Shown: positions 48,541-56,747 of the stretch, piece by piece
Layout of the letters: each line of letters opens with the position of its first letter
Position numbering within the stretch: position 1 is the stretch's first letter
Source: Mangrovitalea sediminis
GTDB taxonomy: Bacteria; Pseudomonadota; Gammaproteobacteria; Pseudomonadales; Oleiphilaceae
Direction: 5' to 3'
Length of the DNA stretch: 64,000 bases
Assembly: GCF_002514725.1 (NCBI RefSeq)
Contig: NZ_NTLB01000004.1
Span: forward strand, 186,001-250,000
Made by a program: the position numbers and the translations under genes
Notes under the pieces: model-generated
What the model was told of the DNA's origin: nothing
Databases searched by the model: none
The model's input: the letters and a program-made list of their open reading frames with translations, nothing else

Positions 48541-50103
48541 TCAGGTCTCAGCGGGTGCAACGGGCAAGGTAAAGAAGAATTCCGTACCGCCACTCTCCTG
48601 GCGTACGAATCCGATTTCTCCGCCCTGTGACTGTACCAGACTGCGGCACAACGCCAATCCGATCCCCATACCGTCCTGCTTGGTCGAGAAGAACGGCAGA
48701 AACAGTTTCTCCTCGGCATCCGGCGGCAACCCGCAACCGTGATCCCGGACGGCGATGCGAACCATCCCCTTTTCGTCCAGGCGGGCCCGGACATCGACCG
48801 CGTCGGTGGAACCGCAGGACCGGGTGGCTTCAAGAGCATTACGTATCAGGTTCAAGGTAACCTGTTGAATCTGTATGGGATCGGCATAGACATCGGGAAC
48901 GTGTTCATCCACGGCGACGTCGATCGCAATGTCGTTGTTACGGGCGTCGACTTCCGCAAACTCCCGAGTCTCCTCCAGCAGGTGGCGTACGCCGACAAAC
49001 TCCTTTCCGGAAGCCGGCTTGCGCACAAAGCCCCGAATACGACGGATAACCTCGCTGGCGCGATGGCTTTGGGCTTCGATCTTGCAGAGGGTTTCTTCCA
49101 GCAACGCGTGATCGACAGGATCCGCCGCCGCCAGGCGCAGGGCGACGCGAACATAGTTGGTAATTGCGGTGAGCGGCTGATTGACCTCATGGGCAAAGCC
49201 CGCCGCCATCTCGCCCATGGTCGACAGACGCGATGCGTGTGCCATCTGCTCCCGCTGTTCCTGAACCAGGCGCCGGGCAGCCTCCAGCTCCGACTCCCTG
49301 GCCAGTTCAGCGGTGATATCCCGGAACACCACGACGGCGCCAAGGATTTCATGTCCGTCACGTTTTGGGGTCGCCCGGTATTCTGCCGGAAACAGAGAAC
49401 CGTCAGGGCGACGCATCATGACATTACGCTGATGCTCCGCAACCCCCTGCTCGCAGGTCGCCAGTACAGGCAGGCTGCTAACGTCTGACCAATCACACGG
49501 AGAGCTGAAATGCAGCTTGCAGAAATTCTGCCCGATCAGTTCCTCTACCGTACTGTGGTTCATTGCCGCGGCAGAAGGGTTGGCAAAAATGATGACGCCA
49601 GTGGAGTCCAGGCCGTAGATGCCTTCGCTGATGGCATTGAGAATGCGGGACTGATCATTCTCCAACTGACGGTTGCGGGCCTGTAGCTGTCGCTCGAGCT
49701 GAATCACCTTAACGTGGGTTTCGACCCGGGCAATGACTTCCTGGGCCTGGAAGGGTTTGGCCACATAGTCCACGCCACCGAGTGCGAAACCCTTGACCTT
49801 GGCGTCGACATCATCGAGCGCCGAAAGGAACACTACGGCAGCGTCCGCCGTTTCCGGGTTGGCCTTAAGCTGACGACACACCATAAAACCGTCCATGCCG
49901 GGCATCATGATATCCAGCAGAATCAGTTCCGGGCGATTGCGCTGCGCCAACGCCAGTGCCTTCTCACCGTCATTGGCAATCAACAGCCTGTAGCCGCGAT
50001 CCTTGAGGGTTTCATACAACACCTTCAGGTTTTGGGCGTTGTCGTCCACAAGGAGAACTGTCGGTTCTGTGTGAATACTGGCGTCTGCAGTCATGAGGTA
50101 CAT
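48541..50103 (-). CDS. Hybrid sensor: receiver-PAS-histidine kinase
   Basis: The 520-residue cytoplasmic protein has an N-terminal receiver domain (about 12-130; phospho-Asp in LILLDIMMPGMDG), a short coiled coil, and a PAS domain (about 150-265) with VIIFANPSAAAMNHSTVEEL. The histidine kinase follows, with its phospho-His in GFAHEVNQPLTAITNYV (about 315) and the ATPase N, G1 and G2 boxes towards the C-terminus (RNALEA, DHGCGLPPDAEE, GMGIGLALCRSLV). There is no membrane segment. It follows the FixJ-like gene by 38 bp and is probably its partner kinase. The signal is unknown; the PAS domain might bind heme or flavin. Confidence 0.92.
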   Translation of the reverse strand: MYLMTADASIHTEPTVLLVDDNAQNLKVLYETLKDRGYRLLIANDGEKALALAQRNRPELILLDIMMPGMDGFMVCRQLKANPETADAAVVFLSALDDVDAKVKGFALGGVDYVAKPFQAQEVIARVETHVKVIQLERQLQARNRQLENDQSRILNAISEGIYGLDSTGVIIFANPSAAAMNHSTVEELIGQNFCKLHFSSPCDWSDVSSLPVLATCEQGVAEHQRNVMMRRPDGSLFPAEYRATPKRDGHEILGAVVVFRDITAELARESELEAARRLVQEQREQMAHASRLSTMGEMAAGFAHEVNQPLTAITNYVRVALRLAAADPVDHALLEETLCKIEAQSHRASEVIRRIRGFVRKPASGKEFVGVRHLLEETREFAEVDARNNDIAIDVAVDEHVPDVYADPIQIQQVTLNLIRNALEATRSCGSTDAVDVRARLDEKGMVRIAVRDHGCGLPPDAEEKLFLPFFSTKQDGMGIGLALCRSLVQSQGGEIGFVRQESGGTEFFFTLPVAPAET

Positions 50104-50141
50104 CTGGTGTGGGTCACCTCAACAGTGTGCGACTTGCGACG

Positions 50142-50765
50142 TCATGCGTCGATAAGGTCCTTTACGGACAGGACCATGCGCACCAGATGTGCCAGCGAGT
50201 GGGTGCCCATCTTGTGCATAACCCGGGAACGGTGAATCTCCACCGTACGCTGACTGATATCCAGCTCGATGGCGATAACCTTATTGGCCTGGCCAGCGAT
50301 CATGCGATCCATGATTTCGCGCTCGCGGGGGGTCAGGCTTTGCACCCGCCGAACGATGTCCTGCTTTTGCTGCAGGGAATGGCGTTGCTCGGCATCCTGC
50401 TTCAAGGCCGACTGGATCTTATCCAGCAACTCTTCCTCCCTGTAGGGCTTCTGGATGAAGTCCACGGCGCCATGCTTCATCGCTTCGACCGCCATCGGGA
50501 CATCGCCATGGCCGGTGACAAAGATGATCGGCAACAGGGAGTGCTGTTCATTGAGCGCCTTTTGAAGCTCCATGCCATCCATGCCCGGCATCCGGATATC
50601 CAGCACCAGACAGCCCGACATATCCTCGTTCCAGGCGGAAAGGAAAGCATTGGCATTGCTGTAGGTCGCCACGTTGAGGCCGGCGGACCGCAACATCAAT
50701 GCCAGAGAATCCCTGACCGCTTCGTCATCCTCTACCACGTATACCGTCTGATTCGTATCGCTCAT
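50142..50765 (-). CDS. FixJ/NarL-type response regulator
   Basis: The 207-residue protein has a receiver domain (about 5-120; phospho-Asp in LVLDIRMPGMDG, conserved Lys in FIQKPYREEEL) and a LuxR-type helix-turn-helix (about 145-200; LTPREREIMDRMIAGQANKV and ISQRTVEIHRSRVMHKM). This arrangement is FixJ/StyR-like. It precedes the receiver-PAS-kinase gene by 38 bp. ATG 50765 follows GGGAG and begins the family's MSDTNQTVYVVEDDEAVRDS; the longer frame to 51038 enters a divergent promoter region. Its regulon cannot be read from the window. Confidence 0.93.
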   Translation of the reverse strand: MSDTNQTVYVVEDDEAVRDSLALMLRSAGLNVATYSNANAFLSAWNEDMSGCLVLDIRMPGMDGMELQKALNEQHSLLPIIFVTGHGDVPMAVEAMKHGAVDFIQKPYREEELLDKIQSALKQDAEQRHSLQQKQDIVRRVQSLTPREREIMDRMIAGQANKVIAIELDISQRTVEIHRSRVMHKMGTHSLAHLVRMVLSVKDLIDA

Positions 50766-51004
50766 GACGCTCCCATTGCCTGTTGGAGTTCGAAAATGCC
50801 AGTTGGGATCCGAAAAATCACACCGGAAAGCGCTGAGAGAGAAGCGCGCCCTCCCGGACTTTGCAACCCTGGCGCAGATTGTTGTATCCCTGTTTCCCTG
50901 AGATAATAGCGGTTGAGTCGGGGGGGAGAAAGTCAATCCGCACGCTGCCCTCTGACAGAAGTCAGTTTCACGGCGGCAAAACCCCGCCAAGGCAGGTCGC
51001 AACC

Positions 51005-52099
51005 ATGGCAAAGGACCAGCCTCCCGAACAGGTCCCAACCCGTTACTGGCACAGGCTCGATGACGGCCGAATTCAATGTGACCTTTGCCCTCGTTACTGT
51101 CGCTTGCACGAGGGACAACGGGGATTGTGCTTTGTGCGCGCCCGGGCTGACGATGCTATCGTGCTGACCACTTGGGGCCGTTCGTCGGGCTTTTGCATCG
51201 ACCCTATCGAAAAGAAACCCCTCAATCACTTCCTGCCGGGCACAGCCGTGCTGTCCTTCGGAACCGCTGGCTGCAATCTCGCCTGCAAGTTCTGCCAGAA
51301 TTGGGACATGAGTAAATCACGGGAGTTCGATACGCTGGCCGACACTGCCTGGCCAGAAGATATTGCCCGGACTGCCGAGCGACTCGGCTGCCGCAGCGTC
51401 GCCTTTACCTATAACGACCCGGCCATTTTTATGGAGTATGCCATCGACGTCGCAGACGCCTGTCGCGACACAGGCGTGAAAGCCGTCGCTGTCACGGCGG
51501 GTTACCTCTGCGATGCGCCCCGCCAGGAATTTTTCAGCCACATCGACGCCGCCAATGTCGACTTGAAAGCCTTTAACGAAGACTTCTACAGGAAAATCTG
51601 CGGGGCCCAGCTTGATGCCGTGCTGGAGACACTCCTCTACCTGAAACATGAAACCCAGGTCTGGCTCGAGATCACGACGTTACTGATTCCTGGCGAAAAT
51701 GACAGCGACAGGGAATTGCATGAACTCACCGGCTGGATTCGGGAAAATCTGGGGCCGGAGATCCCGCTTCACTTCACCGCATTTCATCCGGACTGGAAGA
51801 TGCGCAATCACCCCCATACACCGGTCGCGACATTGCACCGGGCGCGACAGATCGCCTTGAGCCAGGGTCTGCACTTTGTCTACACCGGCAACGTCCACGA
51901 CCGGGTAGGCAACAGCACCTGGTGCCATCATTGCGGCGAACTGCTGATCGAACGCGACTGGTATCAACTGGGAACCTGGAATCTCGACGAGAGGGGATGC
52001 TGCAGCCATTGCGGAACCCGTCTGCCGGGGGTCATCGAGACGGCACCCGGCAGATGGGGAAGTCGCCGCGTACCGGTACGCATCGGACGGAGCCTGTAG
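51005..52099 (+). CDS. AmmeMemoRadiSam-type radical SAM enzyme
   Basis: The 364-residue protein has the cluster motif CNLACKFCQNW (CxxxCxxC) in a radical SAM barrel (about 80-290), flanked by paired cysteines at the N-terminus (CDLCPRYC) and C-terminus (CHHCGELL, CSHCG). This pattern belongs to the AmmeMemoRadiSam family, which is related to pyruvate-formate-lyase activases. In many organisms the enzyme is encoded with AMMECR1 and Memo; neither is adjacent here. ATG 51005 begins the conserved MAKDQPPEQVPTRYW. The stop TAG overlaps the GTG start of the AlkB-like gene by one base. The reaction is unknown. Confidence 0.9.
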   Translation: MAKDQPPEQVPTRYWHRLDDGRIQCDLCPRYCRLHEGQRGLCFVRARADDAIVLTTWGRSSGFCIDPIEKKPLNHFLPGTAVLSFGTAGCNLACKFCQNWDMSKSREFDTLADTAWPEDIARTAERLGCRSVAFTYNDPAIFMEYAIDVADACRDTGVKAVAVTAGYLCDAPRQEFFSHIDAANVDLKAFNEDFYRKICGAQLDAVLETLLYLKHETQVWLEITTLLIPGENDSDRELHELTGWIRENLGPEIPLHFTAFHPDWKMRNHPHTPVATLHRARQIALSQGLHFVYTGNVHDRVGNSTWCHHCGELLIERDWYQLGTWNLDERGCCSHCGTRLPGVIETAPGRWGSRRVPVRIGRSL

Positions 52100-52704
52100 T
52101 GAGTTTTGAGATGATCCCTGTGGGCCGGTATCAAACCCGCCTTTACCTGAACGTTCTCAGCGATGAGAGCGTCAGCGCACTCTGGCAGGAACTTATCGAC
52201 ACCCTGCCCTGGCGCCAGGAGCACATTCGCCTTTTCGGCCGCGAGCGAGCCATCCCTCGATTACAGTGCTGGATCGGAGATGTCCAAGCCGTTTACCGCT
52301 ATTCAGGCCTGACCCTTCAGCCGGAGCCCTGGCCTCCTCACCTCGCCACACTGAAACAGCGTCTCGAGCAGAAAACACGACAGAGCTTCAACAGCGTCCT
52401 ATGCAACCTTTACCGCGACGGCCAGGACAGCATGGGATGGCATAGCGATGACGAAGCAGAACTGGGGCCGGCCCCCGTAGTCGCATCCTTTACCCTGGGC
52501 GCAACCCGCCGTTTCCAGTTTCGCGACCGTCACAATCGCCATGACCGCATCAGCCTTGACCTCCCCCACAACAGCTTGCTGCTCATGCCGGCAGGTCTCC
52601 AGTCCGAATGGCAGCATCAGGTTCCGAAAACCCGCAGGCCGACCGGGGAGCGTATAAACCTTACCTTCCGTTACGTCTACCCCCTGGCCGCCGCAAACGA
52701 ATGA
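52099..52704 (+). CDS. AlkB-like Fe(II)/2-oxoglutarate dioxygenase
   Basis: The protein of about 201 residues is an AlkB-family oxygenase. The iron ligands are visible as GWHSDDE (H-x-D, about residue 113) and EWQHQVPKT (second His, about 173), and the 2-oxoglutarate-binding Arg is in RINLTFRYV. The nucleotide-recognition lid is in the first 90 residues. Such enzymes remove alkyl groups from DNA or RNA bases. A GTG start at 52099 has GGAG six bases upstream; ATG 52111 is the alternative. It is translationally coupled to the radical SAM gene, an unusual partner. Confidence 0.9.
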   Translation: MSFEMIPVGRYQTRLYLNVLSDESVSALWQELIDTLPWRQEHIRLFGRERAIPRLQCWIGDVQAVYRYSGLTLQPEPWPPHLATLKQRLEQKTRQSFNSVLCNLYRDGQDSMGWHSDDEAELGPAPVVASFTLGATRRFQFRDRHNRHDRISLDLPHNSLLLMPAGLQSEWQHQVPKTRRPTGERINLTFRYVYPLAAANE

Positions 52705-52716
52705 CCCGCCGAGATC

Positions 52717-55119
52717 CTAGGCACCTTCGCTCTTTCGCTCCAACTGGGCTTCATGCCGCTCGTGCTCTCGAAGGCCCTCAAGCCGCTTCTGAATAATGCC
52801 AAAGAGGGTTCCCCGCGGATAACGCCCCTGTCGATTCGGTTGACCCGCAGGCTTACCGGTCAGCAACTCCACGGCTTCCTGTACGGTGCGGACGGAATAG
52901 ACCGAGAACTGCCCCGACTTGACCGCGTCGAGCACATCCTTGTCCAGCATCAGATTCTGCACGTTGGTCGCCGGGATTACGGCACCCTGCGTACCGGTTA
53001 ACCCCTGAATGCTACAGGTCTCGAAAAAACCTTCGATTTTTTCGTTGACGCCACCCACCGGCTGAACCTGACCAAACTGATTGATAGAACCGGTAACCGC
53101 CAGATCCTGACGAATCGGAACCTTGGCCAGGGACGACAGCAGGACACAAAGTTCAGCAAGAGACGCACTATCGCCGTCCACCTCTCCGTAGGATTGCTCG
53201 AACGTAAGACTGGCCGACAAGTGCATCGGATCGGTATGGCCGAAATGTGAAGCCAGGAAGGACGACAGAATCATCACGCCTTTGGAATGAATGGTGCCAC
53301 CGAGCTTAACGTCCCGCTCGATGTCGATGACATCACCATCGCCATAGTGGCAAGTCGCTGTGACCCGCGCCGGCATGCCGAACTCGAATCCGCCGGTCGA
53401 CAAAACCGACAATGCATTGATCTGTCCGACAACCGCCCCGTGGGTCGAGAGCATGGTGCTGCCGTCCCGGATACTGGCGTAATACTGGTCCCGAATGCGA
53501 CTGCTACGGTAACGTGCGCTCGACAACGCCTGCTCGACGTGGGGTCTATGGATCATGTTGGCACCACTCTGCCGCGCCCAGTAATCCGACTCCCGCAGCA
53601 AGTTCGCCACGTCAGCGGCATGCAGTGAAAGACGGTCCTGATGTTCCGCCATGCGAGAACTGTATTCGATCGTGCGCGCCACGGCCTGACGATCCAGGTG
53701 CAGCAACTCCTTTTCGACCACCAGACTGGCCAGGAACTTGGCATACATGTGCTGGCTTTCAGGGGTCCGGTACATTTCATTTTCGAAATCGGCCGTCACC
53801 CGGAACAGTTCACTGAATTCCGGGTCGTAATTCTGCAGCAACAGCCAGGTTTCCCGGTCCCCAAACAGGATCAACTTGACCTGCAACGGAATCGCCTCAG
53901 GTTCCAGGGAAATGGTCCCTGACAATGTCAGCTCCCGCTCCAGTGAGTTGATCTGCATGGTCCGGGAACGCAGGGCCCGTTTCAGCCCATCCCAGACAAA
54001 CGGCTGCTCCAGCACCTTGATGGCGTCCATCAACAGGTAGCCGCCGTTGGCCTTGTGCAGGCTACCGGGACGGATCAGCGAGAAGTCGGTAAACACCGTG
54101 CCCTTATAGGTAACGTTTTCAACGTAACCGAACAGGTTGTGATAGGTGGGGTTATCTTCCACCACCACAGGGACTTCCTCTTCTTTCTTGCGGTGCACCA
54201 ATAGGTTTACCTGGTAGCGACGCGGCATCTTGCGGTCCAGCGCCGCGTAGGCGAAGGCCGCTTGCTCATCGCTATCTTCCAGAAAGATATCCAGGTTTTC
54301 GGTAATATCGGCACGAACGCCTTTGAGATAATCGACCACCGGCGTATGCGCACGGTACTTCTTTTGTAACGCATCGATCAGGTTGCCTGATACGCTCTCG
54401 ACCGTTTCCTGATTCAGTAATTGGAACTTGTCTGTATATTCCTGTTCCCAATCACCCACTTTGCGCAACACGCGACGCAACTTCTTCTCAAGCCTATTGA
54501 TCACGTCCTCGAACTGTTTGCGCTCTTCTTCGGTCAACTCGGCAAATGTTTCTGCGGTATGGGGCTGATCGCCATGCATCGCCACGAGGCGATAGCCTCC
54601 CGGCGTCGACATGGTCAGGCTGACATTTTTCCGCTTGGCCTGCTTTGCAACACGTTCCAGCTCGTCTTCCTGCAGCTTGCTGTATTCGTTTTTCAGGCTT
54701 TCCGCCCGCTCAAGGAAAGTGTCGCTATCGAACGCCTGGGGAATCGCTTTCACCAAACGGGACATCAGCTTTTCCATGTCCTGCTTGAGCGTATAGCCAA
54801 GACCCGGCGGTAATTGCAGCACACGGGGCGAACGCGGCTCATCGAAATTGGCAACATAACACCAGTCAGCGGGAGGCTGCCGGTCTTCCGCATGCCGATT
54901 GAGATAGCGCAACATCATGGTTCGCTTGCCGAGACCGTTGCGGCCGACAGCGTAGATGTTGTACCCGCCGTGCGGCATGGCCATGGCAAAACGCACGGCC
55001 TCCTGGGCCCGGTTCTGGCCCACGATTTCTTCCAGCGGTTCCAGGTTCCGCGTACTTGTGAATTCGAACTCTTTGAGTTTGCAGGCTTTATACAGCTTCG
55101 AGATGGCAAGGGGCTTCAA
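52717..55119 (-). CDS. Lon-like ATP-dependent protease (LonC/YcbZ type)
   Basis: The 800-residue protein belongs to the Lon-related group in which a AAA-like module is fused to a Lon protease domain. The N-terminus carries GQNRAQEAVRFAMAMPHGGY and a Walker-A-like VGRNGLGKRTMM; the long helical insert (about 150-260) replaces part of the AAA core. The protease dyad is in GEVDGDSASLAELCVLLS (Ser, about residue 655) and VGGVNEKIEGFFETC (Lys, about 698). It likely degrades unfolded or regulatory proteins. It is convergent with the AlkB-like gene. Confidence 0.9.
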   Translation of the reverse strand: MKPLAISKLYKACKLKEFEFTSTRNLEPLEEIVGQNRAQEAVRFAMAMPHGGYNIYAVGRNGLGKRTMMLRYLNRHAEDRQPPADWCYVANFDEPRSPRVLQLPPGLGYTLKQDMEKLMSRLVKAIPQAFDSDTFLERAESLKNEYSKLQEDELERVAKQAKRKNVSLTMSTPGGYRLVAMHGDQPHTAETFAELTEEERKQFEDVINRLEKKLRRVLRKVGDWEQEYTDKFQLLNQETVESVSGNLIDALQKKYRAHTPVVDYLKGVRADITENLDIFLEDSDEQAAFAYAALDRKMPRRYQVNLLVHRKKEEEVPVVVEDNPTYHNLFGYVENVTYKGTVFTDFSLIRPGSLHKANGGYLLMDAIKVLEQPFVWDGLKRALRSRTMQINSLERELTLSGTISLEPEAIPLQVKLILFGDRETWLLLQNYDPEFSELFRVTADFENEMYRTPESQHMYAKFLASLVVEKELLHLDRQAVARTIEYSSRMAEHQDRLSLHAADVANLLRESDYWARQSGANMIHRPHVEQALSSARYRSSRIRDQYYASIRDGSTMLSTHGAVVGQINALSVLSTGGFEFGMPARVTATCHYGDGDVIDIERDVKLGGTIHSKGVMILSSFLASHFGHTDPMHLSASLTFEQSYGEVDGDSASLAELCVLLSSLAKVPIRQDLAVTGSINQFGQVQPVGGVNEKIEGFFETCSIQGLTGTQGAVIPATNVQNLMLDKDVLDAVKSGQFSVYSVRTVQEAVELLTGKPAGQPNRQGRYPRGTLFGIIQKRLEGLREHERHEAQLERKSEGA

Positions 55120-55370
55120 TGTTGCGTCCTGTTCGACCGCGATGGGCTATGAATAAGGCCTGACCCCGCACTTACCAGCGGCGCCCGACGTCTTCCAAGA
55201 AAGGTATCGCGACATTGTAATCACTTGGGGTGCATCTGTCGCCCGCCGCAACTGTTCAAGTTTTAACCAAACATGCCGATAATGATATGTAGAGAAGAGG
55301 GCCTAAGGGCGACAAGACCCTGGCAACCAGGCGAGCAGAACTATCGAACCTTTTGAGGCGATATACATCC
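55120..55370. other. Divergent leader region before the basic protein gene
   Basis: This 251-bp spacer separates the Lon-like gene (minus) from the 93-residue protein gene (plus). I see no gene. The last 70 bases can fold, with CCTGG-CAA-CCAGG and AGGG ... CCCT pairs at about 55300-55331. I cannot match it to a known riboswitch class. Confidence 0.3.
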
Positions 55371-55652
55371 ATGGAAATTACGCGCAACACCCCTAATCCA
55401 CCAGCACCACCCGTTGCGGAGAGTCAACGTGGAAAACGCATCGGCAACGCGAGCGAAGCGCCTGCCACAGATAACACTACTGTCCGAGAGCGGCGCCGAC
55501 GACCCGACCGCCGGGAGAAGCAGGCTTCCCTGACGCAGCAGGACCGGAGGAAACGCCGTGATCGCCGTAAGCCGGATATCCTGGACCCCGCCACCGGACA
55601 GCCAGAAAGTCTGGCAGAACGCCGCGGCATTAATTTCGACGTCAGCGTCTGA
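55371..55652 (+). CDS. Small Arg-rich protein (93 aa), unknown
   Basis: I do not recognise a family. The N-terminal 40 residues are Pro/Ala/Thr-rich and probably disordered. The middle has clusters of Arg, Asp and Gln (RERRRRPDRREKQASLTQQD, RRKRRDRRKPD), and the end is acidic or hydrophobic (GINFDVSV). The basic clusters could bind RNA, DNA or membranes. ATG 55371 is preceded by only a weak ribosome binding site; a frame extension to 55353 exists. It lies just upstream of a PilZ gene in the same direction. Confidence 0.6.
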   Translation: MEITRNTPNPPAPPVAESQRGKRIGNASEAPATDNTTVRERRRRPDRREKQASLTQQDRRKRRDRRKPDILDPATGQPESLAERRGINFDVSV

Positions 55653-55956
55653 GGACAAGGCGTTCAGTCAAAAAGGTCGACGGATAGCGGTCAGCGTGAC
55701 CCCAGGCGGTTCCGGTCTGTGGCCTACGTCACATTCGGGAATGTGTTCATTTTTCAAGCATTCCGCAGAGAGATACACTGCGAGACCGGATGTCCGTCTG
55801 TACGGGCAACCGACTCACATCGTCTCTGTCCACCAGGAAGACCGGACAGACAGCGGGACGATACAGTGAAGGGGCGCGATTAGACGTACCGGTGCACCGG
55901 TGCCGTGTGTCCGCGGGCTTTGCCGGAAACTGGAACAGGATGAGAAGCACACCGCT
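55653..55956. other. Leader region of the PilZ gene with stem-loops
   Basis: No gene is seen here. ACATTC-GG-GAATGT (55732-55745) is a short palindrome. A longer stem at 55819-55862 pairs ATCGTC-TCTGTCC with GGACAGA and, after a 6-base bulge, GACGAT. The transcript before the PilZ gene may therefore be structured. The function is unknown. Confidence 0.35.
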
Positions 55957-56358
55957 ATGAGTGAGGAGTTGGCAATTCAGGAAAGCGACCGCCGCATAAA
56001 GACCCGTTTCTCAGCGCCTTGTCTCGATATCAAAGTGCGACGCAGGGGTTGGTTGGGCGTAAATGGGCAGGCCCTCAACGTTTCCTGCCTCGACATCAAT
56101 CGTTATGGCGTAGCGGTACTTTCGCCGGTTCCCCTCGGTAGCGGAACGCGCCTGTCACTCGACTTCAACGGGCAATATATCACTCAGTCTTCGGTGGGGG
56201 GCCGCGTGATGAGCGAGTATCCTTACCGCACCGGCTACCGCATCGGCATCCAGTTCGCCTATTGCATGGACAGGCGTGTTTATTCCCGTGCTATCGACAA
56301 CGCGCTGTCCCGCATTGAAGCGCTGTACCGCAACCGACAGAAAAAAACCTCGCTGTAA
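55957..56358 (+). CDS. PilZ-domain protein
   Basis: The 133-residue protein is mostly one PilZ domain, which binds c-di-GMP. The first half of the binding site is RRIKTRFSAP (RxxxR), and the second is LDINRYGVAVLSP in place of (D/N)xSxxG, with Asn where Ser is usual. The domain continues with GSGTRLSLDFN and GYRIGIQF. Residues 110-133 form a basic helix. The start ATG 55957 has no clear ribosome binding site; an in-frame GTG at 55900 would add 19 residues. It is near a diguanylate cyclase gene in the opposite direction. Confidence 0.82.
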   Translation: MSEELAIQESDRRIKTRFSAPCLDIKVRRRGWLGVNGQALNVSCLDINRYGVAVLSPVPLGSGTRLSLDFNGQYITQSSVGGRVMSEYPYRTGYRIGIQFAYCMDRRVYSRAIDNALSRIEALYRNRQKKTSL

Positions 56359-56431
56359 TCCGTCACATTCCTCACCACAAATCGAGGAATGCCTCCAGCG
56401 GGCCCTTTCCTATGGACCCGCTTCATACTTC

Positions 56432-56611
56432 CTACAAGCTATCACCTCGGTGATCTTCCGAAGGCGGATCGTTTTTATCCGGCGGTGCCACGTAAAAACG
56501 CTTCTGATCCACTTCCTTGACCTCGGGATCACTGATCGCGCCCCGGCGACGCCCACGCGCCAACCAAATTGCTACGACAATGACAACGAGGGCAACAATT
56601 ACCCATTTCAT
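56432..56611 (-). CDS. 59-residue single-helix membrane protein
   Basis: A short frame encodes MKWVIVALVVIVVAIWLARG at the N-terminus, a membrane helix followed by a basic RRRG anchor. A hydrophilic tail of about 35 residues follows, rich in Asp, Pro and Glu (ending HRGDSL). AGGAG stands seven bases before ATG 56611. The helix should sit in the inner membrane with the tail in the cytoplasm. I do not recognise a family. It lies 136 bp downstream of, and in the same direction as, the diguanylate cyclase, and may be part of its transcript. Confidence 0.75.
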   Translation of the reverse strand: MKWVIVALVVIVVAIWLARGRRRGAISDPEVKEVDQKRFYVAPPDKNDPPSEDHRGDSL

Positions 56612-56747
56612 CCAGCTTCTCCTCTTAAGCGCTATAAGGACTTATAACTCGGAGTTCCGGGAGGGACAAGCATCCAGATCAATTATCGGCAGGGTAGTGA
56701 AAAGTGGATGTTGGTGCTTATTACGGCAACGGCCCCGAATTCCTCGA

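Noticed and set aside
55300-55370. Possible SAM-type riboswitch (CCTGGCAACC resembles part of SAM-I)
   Set aside because: Only a short piece matches; the other conserved SAM-I stems and the kink-turn are not visible, and the downstream gene is not of sulfur metabolism.
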